From: UBA3700 sp964478025
GTDB lineage: Bacteria > Bacillota > Clostridia > Christensenellales > UBA3700
Assembly (NCBI GenBank): GCA_964478025.1
Contig: CAYZGK010000015.1
Span: 1 to 39,456, forward strand
Length of the DNA: 39,456 nucleotides
Reading direction: 5' to 3'
The stretch's first letter is position 1; each line of letters starts with the position of its first letter. The notes beneath the pieces were generated by a model that saw only the letters and a program-made list of their open reading frames with translations, ran no database searches and was not told the DNA's origin. Positions 25,413-33,750 of this stretch are shown here, in pieces. Made by a program: the position numbers and the translations under genes.

Positions 25413-27994
25413 TTTTTAATCACCTTCACAAGTTTATTCATATTAATAGGTTTTACTATATGAGTAGTTATTCCTGCTTCATATGCTTGCATTATATTTT
25501 GGGCAAATGCATTTCTAGCCATTGCAATTATTGGAAGAGAATTTGCATAATCTGTATCTATGCCTCTAATAGCATATGTAGTATCTACGCCGTTCATAAC
25601 TGGCATATAAATATCAAGTAACACTAAATCATAATTATGGTTATCTCTAACTTTCTTTAATGCTACAAGGCCATTTTCAGCTCTCTCTACTGACATATTC
25701 ATATCAACTAGCATACTTGCTATTATGTCATACTCTTCATCCACATAGTCAGCCACCAAAACCCTAAGTCCATTTAATATAGTTTTTGAGTCAACGTCTG
25801 CATTTTGATTTCTTTCAATTTTTCTTATCTTTGATAGAAGTGTTGATGTAAATAATGGTTTCATTATAAAGCCATCAATTCCAGCCATTTTACCCTCTTC
25901 TTCAACGCTTGTTACATCATATGCTGACATAAGTAAAATCTTAACATCGTTTTTAACAATCTTTCTTATTTCTTTCGCAAGTTCAATTCCACTTATATCT
26001 GGCATTTTATAATCAAGTATTATGTATAAATATCTATCTCCATCAGCTTTTGCAAGTTTTATCATATCTAGTGCTTGATTTGCATTATTAGCAAAGTCTG
26101 CTCTAAGTCCACATGCTTCCATCATAGGCTTATATGAAGATAAAACATCATTATCATCATCAACAATAAGGGCTCTTATATTATCAAGTGGCACAATCTC
26201 TTCATTGGTTGTAGCATTTTCAAGATCCATTTCAACTATAAATGTTGTACCTACACCAATTTTTGATTCATAACTTATTTTGCCGCCCATCATCTTTAGC
26301 AATCTCTTTACTATTGCTAAACTTAATGAAACTCCTCTATCTATACCTCTAACGTCACTAGGAAGTTCACTAAATGGTTCATAAATTTTATCTTCAAGTC
26401 CTTCCTCAATTCCGTATCCATTGTCTTTTATTTCAATTCTTAAATGAGAATGATTTTCATCCTTTCCCTTACTTTGAAGCATTGTTAGAGAAATGTTTCC
26501 TTCCTCATAAGAATACTTTGTTGCATTAGATAAAATTGTAGTTATAATTTGTGTAATTCTAGCTCTATCTGCATGGAAATATTCCTGTTCAAAATTATTT
26601 ACATAAATCTCAAAATTAATAGCCTTTTCTTTAAGCAAAGGTTGAACATAATCTACAACACTTTCAGCAAGCGATGAAATTGAAAAGTTTACTGGAGTTA
26701 ACGTTAATGTATTAGATTCTATTCTAGATATATCTAATATTTCATTCATTGTAATTAAAATATTAGAAGAAGCTTTCTTTATTTTTCCTAAAGACTGCTT
26801 TAATTGTTCTTTATTATCTATGTTTACTTTTGCAATATCACTTACACCCATAATTGTAGAAACTGGTGTTCTTACCTCATGAGTTAAATAATTAACAAGT
26901 TCGCTTTTTGCTTTATTAGATCTATCTGATGCTGTTTTTAATCTCTTTTGTAAAATATTAGTCATAATAAAGTAAACTATATCTAAAATAACCATAAGAG
27001 CAACTACTCCAATAGTTACAAATAAAATAGTTAAATTAGTAGAAACACCACTTTTTAAATCATCAATCGTTATATAAGAAACTGCAATTAAATTTGAATC
27101 AGTGTTTAAAACTTTATAAACATAATAGGTACTCTCTCCTTTATTATTTAATTTTGTAAAAGAGCCCTTGCCTATAGTTTTCATTTGTTGTTTTAATTTC
27201 AACTCATCATTATATGAAAAATCGTCATTATTAATTAAAATATAATCAAAAAAATCACTACCACTTATAGAAAATTCATCTAATGTATAAATATAGTGAC
27301 CATCTTGATGTATTACTAAAGATTTAGCACCAGTTACTTGTAGTTTTAAAATTCCTAAATTATCTAAAACACTTTTTGCAAGAACGAAAACTATATAAAC
27401 AGAATGCTTTTCTCCACCATCATTAACTACAGCTTCTGTATACAATGCTACAGAATTTACACCACTTATAGGTGCATTAAACATAGAAGTTACATGGTAT
27501 CTTTCATTTCCAGTTTTATCTTCAAAAAGTTCTTTATAATCTTTACTTGCAAAATAATCATACTTATATGTATTTTCAGGATTTAATCTACTTGAATATC
27601 CTGTATACCACTTATCTTGTATATCTTGATTCTTTGTTTCATCTGGAGCATAAATAATAGCAATAGAAGAATCAATATAATTTAAATCAGCAATTTCTCT
27701 TATTTGTTCTCCGGCTTGCTCAATGTTGTAATCTCCGTTTGTTATATCGTCAGCTACAACTTGTATAAGTTCTTGTTTTCCTTGAAGATATGTATCTATT
27801 CGAGTGGTTAAGGAATCTGTAACTAAGTCAATTTTTTTATATTGAGATTCTAATTGGTGTTTTTCTAGATAATTATTGTAAATAGCACCAACAACAATTA
27901 CAGCAATAATAATTACTACATTAAAAGTAATAACTATTGCACTAATTAGTCTACTGATTTCTACTGTTTTTTTAGTGTTAATTTCCCTAGCCAA
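25397..27994 (-). CDS. Hybrid sensor histidine kinase with two receiver domains
   Basis: This 865-aa membrane kinase has one helix at about residues 14-37, an extracellular sensor of about 280 residues (Cache-like in size and layout), and a second helix at about 320-345. The HisKA box follows with His372 in YLTHEVRTP, then the HATPase domain (N box ILSNATKYS, G1 KDNGYGIEEG) and two receiver domains. Phospho-acceptors are Asp661 (ILDYKMPD) and Asp794 (LLDIYMPVM). In the second receiver the usual acidic pair is VADYVDEE, so one acid is altered. There is no DNA-binding output. The start is TTG at 27994 with AAGGGG 8 nt upstream; no better start precedes the first helix. Confidence 0.92.
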   Translation of the reverse strand: MAREINTKKTVEISRLISAIVITFNVVIIIAVIVVGAIYNNYLEKHQLESQYKKIDLVTDSLTTRIDTYLQGKQELIQVVADDITNGDYNIEQAGEQIREIADLNYIDSSIAIIYAPDETKNQDIQDKWYTGYSSRLNPENTYKYDYFASKDYKELFEDKTGNERYHVTSMFNAPISGVNSVALYTEAVVNDGGEKHSVYIVFVLAKSVLDNLGILKLQVTGAKSLVIHQDGHYIYTLDEFSISGSDFFDYILINNDDFSYNDELKLKQQMKTIGKGSFTKLNNKGESTYYVYKVLNTDSNLIAVSYITIDDLKSGVSTNLTILFVTIGVVALMVILDIVYFIMTNILQKRLKTASDRSNKAKSELVNYLTHEVRTPVSTIMGVSDIAKVNIDNKEQLKQSLGKIKKASSNILITMNEILDISRIESNTLTLTPVNFSISSLAESVVDYVQPLLKEKAINFEIYVNNFEQEYFHADRARITQIITTILSNATKYSYEEGNISLTMLQSKGKDENHSHLRIEIKDNGYGIEEGLEDKIYEPFSELPSDVRGIDRGVSLSLAIVKRLLKMMGGKISYESKIGVGTTFIVEMDLENATTNEEIVPLDNIRALIVDDDNDVLSSYKPMMEACGLRADFANNANQALDMIKLAKADGDRYLYIILDYKMPDISGIELAKEIRKIVKNDVKILLMSAYDVTSVEEEGKMAGIDGFIMKPLFTSTLLSKIRKIERNQNADVDSKTILNGLRVLVADYVDEEYDIIASMLVDMNMSVERAENGLVALKKVRDNHNYDLVLLDIYMPVMNGVDTTYAIRGIDTDYANSLPIIAMARNAFAQNIMQAYEAGITTHIVKPINMNKLVKVIKKCLQI

Positions 27995-28016
27995 AAATAA
28001 TTCCCCTTATGTAAAT

Positions 28017-28046
28017 ATTATAATATTACGCGCGTATTTAAGACAA
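28017..28046 (-). promoter_or_regulatory. Promoter of the kinase/lipoprotein pair with GC-rich palindrome
   Basis: TTGTCT (28046-28041) and a perfect TATAAT (28022-28017) are 18 nt apart on the minus strand. The 10-bp palindrome TACGCGCGTA (28027-28036) sits in the spacer. Its CpG content stands out from the AT-rich surroundings, so it may be an operator. Confidence 0.6.
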
Positions 28047-28140
28047 TACTCATTTTTAAACTATTTTTTGTAAACAATTACATAAACTAATTTAATTTAC
28101 AAACCAAAAATCCTTAAACAAAAGTTTGAACTACTTAAAC

Positions 28141-28179
28141 AAAAAGATGAACTTTCATCCATCAGGATAAAAGTTCATC
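28141..28179 (-). terminator. Terminator overlapping the 3' end of the 80-aa HTH gene
   Basis: GATGAACTTT (28146-28155) pairs perfectly with AAAGTTCATC (28170-28179), with an inner ATCC/GGAT stem. On the minus strand it is followed by five T (28141-28145). One arm encodes the last residues of the HTH protein, so the coding end doubles as terminator. It closes the CRISPR-associated gene group. Confidence 0.8.
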
Positions 28180-28404
28180 AGGTGAAACATTCAGTAGATT
28201 TGCTAGTACTACAAGTGTTAAAAGAGAAGGTCTCTTTTTCCCGCTTTGATAGCGATAGATAATGTTGTAATCGGTAAGATTCAACTCTCCATCAATGCAA
28301 GCTCTTTCAAAGCATTCTGAGAATTTTTCATCATGTGTAGAGTTAAACTCCTTGATGCATCTTCTCAAATTACTACCAATTGTTTCTAAATCTAATTTAT
28401 TCAT
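28162..28404 (-). CDS. Small XRE-type helix-turn-helix protein (80 aa)
   Basis: This protein is little more than one Cro/C1-type DNA-binding domain: NLTDYNIIYRYQSGKKRPSL holds the likely recognition region (about residues 42-61), followed by LLTLVVLANLLNVSPDELLS. The first 40 residues are an irregular helical part. The ribosome binding site AGGAGGT is 7 nt before the ATG. It is the last gene of the CRISPR-associated group, after another small HTH gene and cas2. It may regulate cas13d or the array, but no target is proven. An alternative is a stray phage or toxin-antitoxin regulator. Confidence 0.78.
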   Translation of the reverse strand: MNKLDLETIGSNLRRCIKEFNSTHDEKFSECFERACIDGELNLTDYNIIYRYQSGKKRPSLLTLVVLANLLNVSPDELLS

Positions 28405-28572
28405 AGTGATACCTCCTAATATTTACGCCTTACTTAATTTTGTAATGGTGGATTATAAAATCATTATTTCATAGCCACAAATAAATATTGAAAATATTAA
28501 AATAATTAGATTTATAACAGTTTAACGACATATTAAGGTCAATATTATTTTACCAACTAAGGAAGCAATATG

Positions 28573-28797
28573 CTAGGTCGTGAGACCTAACATATCACTA
28601 AGTGAAATTTCAAGCTTGTTACAGATTTTTATTACCACTTCAAGTGTTGGTTCTTGATCCCCAATCTCATAATAGCAATAACTTCTGTAAGGAATTTCTA
28701 AATAGAGTGCAAACTCGCTTTTAGTTAATCCTTTTTCTTTTCTACAATTGTAAATTGTAGCACAAATAGCTTGATTTAATTTCTTTGCAGTCGTCAT
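28573..28797 (-). CDS. Small XRE-type helix-turn-helix protein (74 aa)
   Basis: This 74-aa protein is a single XRE domain: CRKEKGLTKSEFALYLEIP holds helices 2-3, followed by RSYCYYEIGDQEPTLEVV and ICNKLEISLSDMLGL. AGGAGGACAAAAAT precedes the ATG. It lies 123 bp downstream of cas2 on the same strand. A TAGGTC/GACCTA dyad overlaps its stop codon (28574-28589) but lacks a T run. It is likely a DNA-binding repressor; its place in the locus suggests regulation of the CRISPR genes. Confidence 0.8.
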   Translation of the reverse strand: MTTAKKLNQAICATIYNCRKEKGLTKSEFALYLEIPYRSYCYYEIGDQEPTLEVVIKICNKLEISLSDMLGLTT

Positions 28798-28920
28798 ATT
28801 TTTGTCCTCCTAAAACGTATTTTTGCCAACAACTTGGATTACTATTGGCAGACCATATAAAGTCATTACTTCACTTGTCCTACATTTTAGAACTCTTGAT
28901 ATTTCAACTACACTTATATT

Positions 28921-29232
28921 CTAATAAACAATTACATTATTGTCCAGTTTTAACAAACTCCGACCTGCTAAATACTCAATACGTTCAAATTCATTTAGCG
29001 TATATTTCATTGCAAATACACTTCCTGTATTATTTAAACATGTTCTTATTTTATTAATGTCATAAACTGAATTATTTAGATTGTCATAAAATTTGTAATA
29101 CGTTGATTCAAGCGCCATTACAAAACCTACGGCCTTTATTAGTTTTACTAATCTCAAATACACTTTTTTATCCTTTTTATTTAATGATGGCATATCAAAT
29201 AGTATAAACAAATATCCTTTATGATCACTCAT
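28921..29232 (-). CDS. cas2: CRISPR-associated endonuclease Cas2
   Basis: This 103-aa protein is the structural partner of Cas1 in spacer acquisition. It has the ferredoxin-like start LFILFDMPS with the conserved Asp13. The next stretch, KKVYLRLVKLIKAVGF followed by ALESTYYKFY, is typical of Cas2 from class 2 systems. AGGAGA lies about 11 nt before the ATG. It is separated from cas1 by the whole array and by a terminator, so it needs its own promoter or read-through. Confidence 0.93.
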   Translation of the reverse strand: MSDHKGYLFILFDMPSLNKKDKKVYLRLVKLIKAVGFVMALESTYYKFYDNLNNSVYDINKIRTCLNNTGSVFAMKYTLNEFERIEYLAGRSLLKLDNNVIVY

Positions 29233-29259
29233 ATTTTTTTCTTTCTCCTAATTCTTAAA

Positions 29260-29288
29260 ATCTTAAAGATATGATAACCAAAATTCAA
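29260..29288 (-). promoter_or_regulatory. Candidate promoter for cas2 and the HTH genes
   Basis: On the minus strand TTGAAT (29288-29283) is followed after 17 nt by TAAGAT (29265-29260). Both boxes are imperfect. Its position between the array terminator and cas2 is what a separate cas2 unit would require. Confidence 0.4.
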
Positions 29289-29316
29289 TTTTAAAAATAT
29301 GTACTGAAAATTCATC

Positions 29317-29353
29317 AAAAAAACAATAACCTTCCAAATTGGGAAGGTTATTG
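29317..29353 (-). terminator. Array terminator made from the last CRISPR repeat
   Basis: CAATAACCTTCC (29324-29335) and GGAAGGTTATTG (29342-29353) are perfect 12-nt arms with a 6-nt loop, followed on the minus strand by seven T (29317-29323). The standard repeat has only 8 pairs here. In the last copy the four bases next to the stem changed so that they now pair, and a T run follows. Confidence 0.88.
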
Positions 29354-30027
29354 CTCAAATTCAAAACCTGGTTAATCAGGTCTATGATGTCTTAGAACCT
29401 TCCAAATTGGGAAGGTTATTGCTCGGTAAATATTTATTATACCACAATGGAGTAAGTCTTAGAACCTTCCAAATTGGGAAGGTTATTGCTCAAAATAATT
29501 CATATTGTTCATTTTTATAAAGTCTTAGAACCTTCCAAATTGGGAAGGTTATTGCTCTAGTTACTGCTATTATGATGTTTCTACTACTGGTCTTAGAACC
29601 TTCCAAATTGGGAAGGTTATTGCTCTTCCAACCCAGATACCCAGTCAAGGCAGCAAGTCTTAGAACCTTCCAAATTGGGAAGGTTATTGCTCTTATAAAC
29701 CATGCTAATTCCATTAAACATAGTCTTAGAACCTTCCAAATTGGGAAGGTTATTGCTCTTTACTATAACCGCAAGCACCAGAGGCATAGTCTTAGAACCT
29801 TCCAAATTGGGAAGGTTATTGCTCGATTTATAGTAGCAATCACGTCAACGGAGTTGTCTTAGAACCTTCCAAATTGGGAAGGTTATTGCTCNNNNNNNNN
29901 NNNNNNNNNNNNNNNNNNNNNNNNNNNNNNNNNNNNNNNNNNNNNNNNNNNNNNNNNNNNNNNNNNNNNNNNNNNNNNNNNNNNNNNNNNNGTCTTAGAA
30001 CCTTCCAAATTGGGAAGGTTATTGCTC
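29321..30027 (-). CRISPR. Type VI-D CRISPR array, 36-nt repeats, 30-32-nt spacers, with assembly gap
   Basis: Nine identical 36-nt repeats start at 29389, 29456, 29522, 29590, 29657, 29723, 29789, 29856 and 29992. A tenth, degenerate one is at 29321-29356. The eight readable spacers are 30-32 nt. Read on the minus strand, the repeat has 7 nt, an AACCTTCC stem, a CAATTT loop, GGAAGGTT and a CTAAGAC tail. This is the 5'-handle layout of Cas13d crRNAs, whose tails are typically TCTAAAAC. Promoter and terminator place transcription leftward, so the oldest spacer is probably the one at 29357-29388. The true spacer number is unknown because of the gap. Confidence 0.97.
29892..29991. other. Assembly gap (100 N) inside the CRISPR array
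   Basis: Exactly 100 N lie between two intact repeats, a placeholder length. At least one spacer, and possibly many more repeat-spacer units, is missing. The collapse is at the leader-proximal end, where the newest spacers should be. Confidence 0.98.
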
Positions 30028-30052
30028 TTCACCCTATCGGGTTACTATTTAT

Positions 30053-30081
30053 ATATTATATCTAAATTAACAATTTGTCAA
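30053..30081 (-). promoter_or_regulatory. CRISPR array promoter overlapping the cas1 stop codon
   Basis: On the minus strand TTGACA (30081-30076) contains the TGA stop of cas1. TATAAT (30060-30055, 15-nt spacing) or TAATAT (30058-30053, 17-nt spacing) follows. Transcription should begin about 20 nt before the first repeat. A small ACCC/GGGT hairpin (30030-30041) lies between. Only 50 bp separate cas1 from the array, so the acquisition leader must extend into the cas1 coding end or be very short. Confidence 0.75.
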
Positions 30082-30935
30082 TTTATTCCTATATTTCCAA
30101 GTCTATTGACACCATCTAACATTTTAATTACAGATACAACATATTCCTTTATAGCATTTAATACTGAATATTTCTTTTTATTATAAATTATTTCTTCATA
30201 CAACAAATTAACTAATTTTATTTTATATTCACTATTAAACTCAACATCTCTTGTCCTATATACAAATACATCAATTATTGGTCTAAAAGGCTCAATGATA
30301 TCGTATGTAAAATTATAATTATTAGTCTTGGCGCAATGGTTTATTCCTATTTCTGTCAGATAACCATGATTGATTATTTCGCAAGTAATAACTGAAGCCA
30401 AAATTGCATAACCATAATTCAATTTTCTATTAATTTCATTGCTATAATCTCTTCTATTGAATTGATTACCAAATAATTTATAAAAATATTTCCTTGCAAC
30501 AAATGCTTCACTTTTTGTTTTATTTTCAACGCAAAGATTTTCTAAATAATTTTTATAAATCTCTTTTCTACCAAATAACAATTCAATTGCTTTTTGCTGA
30601 TTCATAATCTTATTTCTAATAATTTCAAGTGAAACTTTTTGTTTAACACAATTCTTCCAATTGATTTGTTTAGAAATTGTTTCAAATCTATTATTAACTC
30701 CATAATACGGCAGTATATAAGCATTAGGCATTTTTTTGTTATCACATATTACTATGGGTATATTTTTGTCGATAACTTCATTTATTAAATCCGTTGTTAG
30801 ACTTGCTCTAGATTGCATAATAATTAAACTTATACAATCTAGAGATTCATTGAATATACCATTTGAGTTTTCTATTACTATATTATTATTTGATAATTTA
30901 ACTTTTGAATCATTATCTATTATTATTGATTTCAT
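30078..30935 (-). CDS. cas1: CRISPR-associated integrase Cas1
   Basis: This 285-aa protein integrates new spacers together with Cas2. The three catalytic positions of class 2 Cas1 are in place: Glu143 (KSEAFVARKYFYKLFG), His200 (GINHCAKTN) and Glu215 (DIIEPFRPIID). These match Glu149, His205 and Glu220 of the Streptococcus type II enzyme. I take the ATG at 30935, which shares one base with the cas13d stop (TGATG); a TTG three bases earlier is possible. There is no reverse transcriptase fusion, so spacers are presumably taken from DNA. Its end overlaps the array promoter. Confidence 0.95.
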   Translation of the reverse strand: MKSIIIDNDSKVKLSNNNIVIENSNGIFNESLDCISLIIMQSRASLTTDLINEVIDKNIPIVICDNKKMPNAYILPYYGVNNRFETISKQINWKNCVKQKVSLEIIRNKIMNQQKAIELLFGRKEIYKNYLENLCVENKTKSEAFVARKYFYKLFGNQFNRRDYSNEINRKLNYGYAILASVITCEIINHGYLTEIGINHCAKTNNYNFTYDIIEPFRPIIDVFVYRTRDVEFNSEYKIKLVNLLYEEIIYNKKKYSVLNAIKEYVVSVIKMLDGVNRLGNIGIN

Positions 30936-33727
30936 CAATCTTTTTCAAACTTTTCAGTTGTATATTTATATTCATCATAGAATAAATCCCTAATAGTTAG
31001 ATTTTTATACCTTGCTAAATTATATCCAAAAGGTACTAACAATATTTTTAATAAATCTTTATCATAATGATTACGAACGTTTAACTTACTATATTCCTTA
31101 ACCTTTGTTTTTATTTCTTTATATTCATCAAGCAATATTTGCTCTAAAACATACACATATAAATCATAATATATAGGAACAGGATTACCAAGCTTACTTT
31201 TTGGATTTATTTCCAATTTAACATCCTCGAGATATTTATAAGATTTATTTACTATACTCATATGCATGACATTATTTCTTATTTTCTTAAATATATTCTC
31301 AATACCATCAATACTTTCAAATTCTTCAATATTTTGCTCTAAATAATCATAATTATATTTATTTTTGGCTTTATAAAATTCTAATACTGAACTATTTGTA
31401 TCATCCGTATTAGAATTACCGCGAACAAGATACAACTCTTTCGTCTTGCTATCATATAAATCATTTCTATTTGAAGGGAAATTTTTGATTATATCATAAT
31501 CCCTTTCTATACATTCAAACCCAATAATAAATACAGAATTTATCTTAACTAGATTTTTTACTGCAAGATAAATAACAGTGTAATATAAGGTGATTAAAGA
31601 TTTTATATCCTCATGACAATCATTTGAAAAACTAGATTCAAAACGACTCTTTATATAATAATAATTAACATTTTTCAATCCTTTATATAATCTCTCTACA
31701 ATATCTCCTTTTTTATCAACAATATTATTTTCTTTTGTAATACTCTTATAATATTTGTTTAATTGATCTTTTGGTATGTCATTTAAAATATTTTTTATTA
31801 AATTTTCATTTTTTATATATTTTTGACAATTTTTAGTATTTATGTACTTAGCCACATATTTATATCTTGTAGATTGAATTATATTATTAATAATGAAATT
31901 TCTAAAAGGATGTTCATTTTTATTTTTTTCAAAATTAGAAATCGTTTCTTTAACTTTCGAGCCTTCATAACCTAAACTTCTTAAGACATCTTCATATATT
32001 ATGCCTCCAGCTTTTTCAAGTTTAGCTCCCGCATGAGATAAGTTTTTAATTATCCTTAACTCTGAAGCTATAGCCCCTGCTTTATTAAATAATGAATAAT
32101 TTAAATTATATTTTATCTCATCATTAGTAATGTCTTTATATATTTTATTAAAAGATTCTATGTCATCCAATTTATTTATTAAGGAAGCTATTAGTTCATT
32201 TTGTTCTTTCTTTTCTAAAAGCAATGAAACAAAGTATATTAGTTTAGAAAACAAACTAAATTTGTCTACTGTTAATTTTGTAGAAAAATTCACAGTTTTA
32301 ATATCTTTTTTAATTTTTATGGCTTCATTTATTTCTTTAACAACGATATCTTTATATTTGTCATTTGTTTTAGCAAATTTTTTTGCTATTTCTTCATATA
32401 TTTCATCTTTTCTTTGTTCACAATCTTTATATTGAGCTAACTCTCTTAATTTTTTTACATACTCTTCTTTTTCATTTTTGTTATTTTCAAAATATTTATA
32501 TATTATGTACTCATAGATTAAATTAATTTTTGGTCTATAAGAATCGTGCTTTTCATCACGCATATCAATATTATAATTCTTAAAATAATAATCAAACAAT
32601 TTTTCTCTTACCCTTGCAACTTTAATACCTATATTTCTATTTTCTTTAATCATAGAAAAATTATAATAATCTTTCGCTAAAGTTTTATCTTCATTCATGC
32701 CGGTAATTTTACTAATTATCCACAAATTAACTTTTGCATTTTCTTCAAAATTTTTATTTATTTTATTTAAATCTTCATTGAACTTTTCATTTATAATATC
32801 AATTAGGTCTTTTGACAACGAATTACTACTATCACTATTAACTCTATACAAAGAATTAAATGAAGTTTTATAACTATGTGCTACAGACTGTCTTACAAAA
32901 GATAATATCCTTAAAACATTAAAATTATATTTTTTACTCTCTTCATTATCACTATCTGATTTTCCTTTATAACATTTAAAAACTGAAAAGTATGGATATG
33001 CCGCTCTAGCATAATTGTCAAACTTATAAAAACCTTTTGCTTTTCGGGGGTCTACACTTTCATTTTTAACTTGTTCATAGGTATAATTTTCCTTCCCCGT
33101 ATCGTTTATATAAGGATTATATTGTTCAAAAGTATTTTTATAACTCAACATTCCTATAAAATCCTCATCGGAAATATCTATATCTCTTACTAAATTATTA
33201 ATTGCGTAAACAATATTATAATAATATAAGGATATTATTTTATTCATATCTAAAATGTTATATGCAATTTGAATATGGATATTATCATTTTTAAACTCAT
33301 CTCCAAAAATAAGCTTGTTTATTTTTGGATTTATATTAATAATATCCGCTTTTTTACGATATTGAGGATTATTAATATCTACTTTTTTACTATTTCCTCT
33401 TTTTAAAGCCACATCTAACTTTGGACTATTAGAATCTAATTTAAACTCACTTTCTTTATCAATTTCCTCAACATCATCTTTTATAGTTTTTTTGCTTAGC
33501 TTATGTGCATTTCCTTCCCCAAATGTTGTTGTATAAAGAATATCATCAATTAATATATTATTCTTTATGCCATATGCTTTTGCTATTCTAGTTTTATTAT
33601 ATTTTTTTCTCTCATTAGAATTGACCACTTCGTTAGATTGCTCTAAATCTATCACCTTTGGTGGTTTTTCTGTTGGTTTGATTGGTGGCTTAACTCTACC
33701 TATATATTTACTATTTTTTATTCCCAT
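30935..33727 (-). CDS. cas13d: Cas13d, RNA-guided RNA-cleaving effector (type VI-D)
   Basis: This 930-aa protein is a class 2 CRISPR effector that processes its own crRNA and cuts target and bystander RNA. Two HEPN motifs are visible: RQSVAH with Arg279 and His284, and RNNVMH with Arg817 and His822. The known Eubacterium siraeum Cas13d (954 aa) has them at 295/300 and 849/854. Two N-terminal segments, TTTFGEGNA (near residue 68) and FGDEFKNDNIHIQIAYNILD (near 140-160), resemble that enzyme closely. Size excludes Cas13a, b and c, and the 13X/Y forms are smaller. The ATG at 33727 has GGAGG 8 nt upstream; a GTG inside that site is rejected. It overlaps cas1 by one base. Confidence 0.96.
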   Translation of the reverse strand: MGIKNSKYIGRVKPPIKPTEKPPKVIDLEQSNEVVNSNERKKYNKTRIAKAYGIKNNILIDDILYTTTFGEGNAHKLSKKTIKDDVEEIDKESEFKLDSNSPKLDVALKRGNSKKVDINNPQYRKKADIININPKINKLIFGDEFKNDNIHIQIAYNILDMNKIISLYYYNIVYAINNLVRDIDISDEDFIGMLSYKNTFEQYNPYINDTGKENYTYEQVKNESVDPRKAKGFYKFDNYARAAYPYFSVFKCYKGKSDSDNEESKKYNFNVLRILSFVRQSVAHSYKTSFNSLYRVNSDSSNSLSKDLIDIINEKFNEDLNKINKNFEENAKVNLWIISKITGMNEDKTLAKDYYNFSMIKENRNIGIKVARVREKLFDYYFKNYNIDMRDEKHDSYRPKINLIYEYIIYKYFENNKNEKEEYVKKLRELAQYKDCEQRKDEIYEEIAKKFAKTNDKYKDIVVKEINEAIKIKKDIKTVNFSTKLTVDKFSLFSKLIYFVSLLLEKKEQNELIASLINKLDDIESFNKIYKDITNDEIKYNLNYSLFNKAGAIASELRIIKNLSHAGAKLEKAGGIIYEDVLRSLGYEGSKVKETISNFEKNKNEHPFRNFIINNIIQSTRYKYVAKYINTKNCQKYIKNENLIKNILNDIPKDQLNKYYKSITKENNIVDKKGDIVERLYKGLKNVNYYYIKSRFESSFSNDCHEDIKSLITLYYTVIYLAVKNLVKINSVFIIGFECIERDYDIIKNFPSNRNDLYDSKTKELYLVRGNSNTDDTNSSVLEFYKAKNKYNYDYLEQNIEEFESIDGIENIFKKIRNNVMHMSIVNKSYKYLEDVKLEINPKSKLGNPVPIYYDLYVYVLEQILLDEYKEIKTKVKEYSKLNVRNHYDKDLLKILLVPFGYNLARYKNLTIRDLFYDEYKYTTEKFEKD

Positions 33728-33750
33728 AACTATCACCTCCGATTAAAATT

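Noticed and set aside
28511..28542. TTGACC and TATAAA boxes before the 80-aa HTH gene as a promoter
   Set aside because: The spacing is 20 nt, too long for a normal promoter, and the 18-nt alternative has a poor -10 box.
28574..28589. TAGGTC/GACCTA hairpin at the end of the 74-aa HTH gene as a terminator
   Set aside because: The stem is only six pairs and no T run follows, so transcription probably continues into the 80-aa HTH gene.
29490..30065. Open reading frames through the CRISPR array on both strands, with repeated LRTFQIGKVIA-like peptides
   Set aside because: They arise because several repeat-spacer units are 66 nt or another multiple of three. One includes the N run, and none has a ribosome binding site.
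30935..33727. Effector as Cas13a, Cas13b, Cas13X/Y or a non-CRISPR HEPN toxin
   Set aside because: The length, both HEPN positions, the 5'-handle repeat and the N-terminal resemblance to EsCas13d all favour Cas13d, and cas1 plus an array are adjacent.
33728..33736. GTG start three codons before the cas13d ATG
   Set aside because: The GTG is part of the GGAGGTG ribosome binding site itself.
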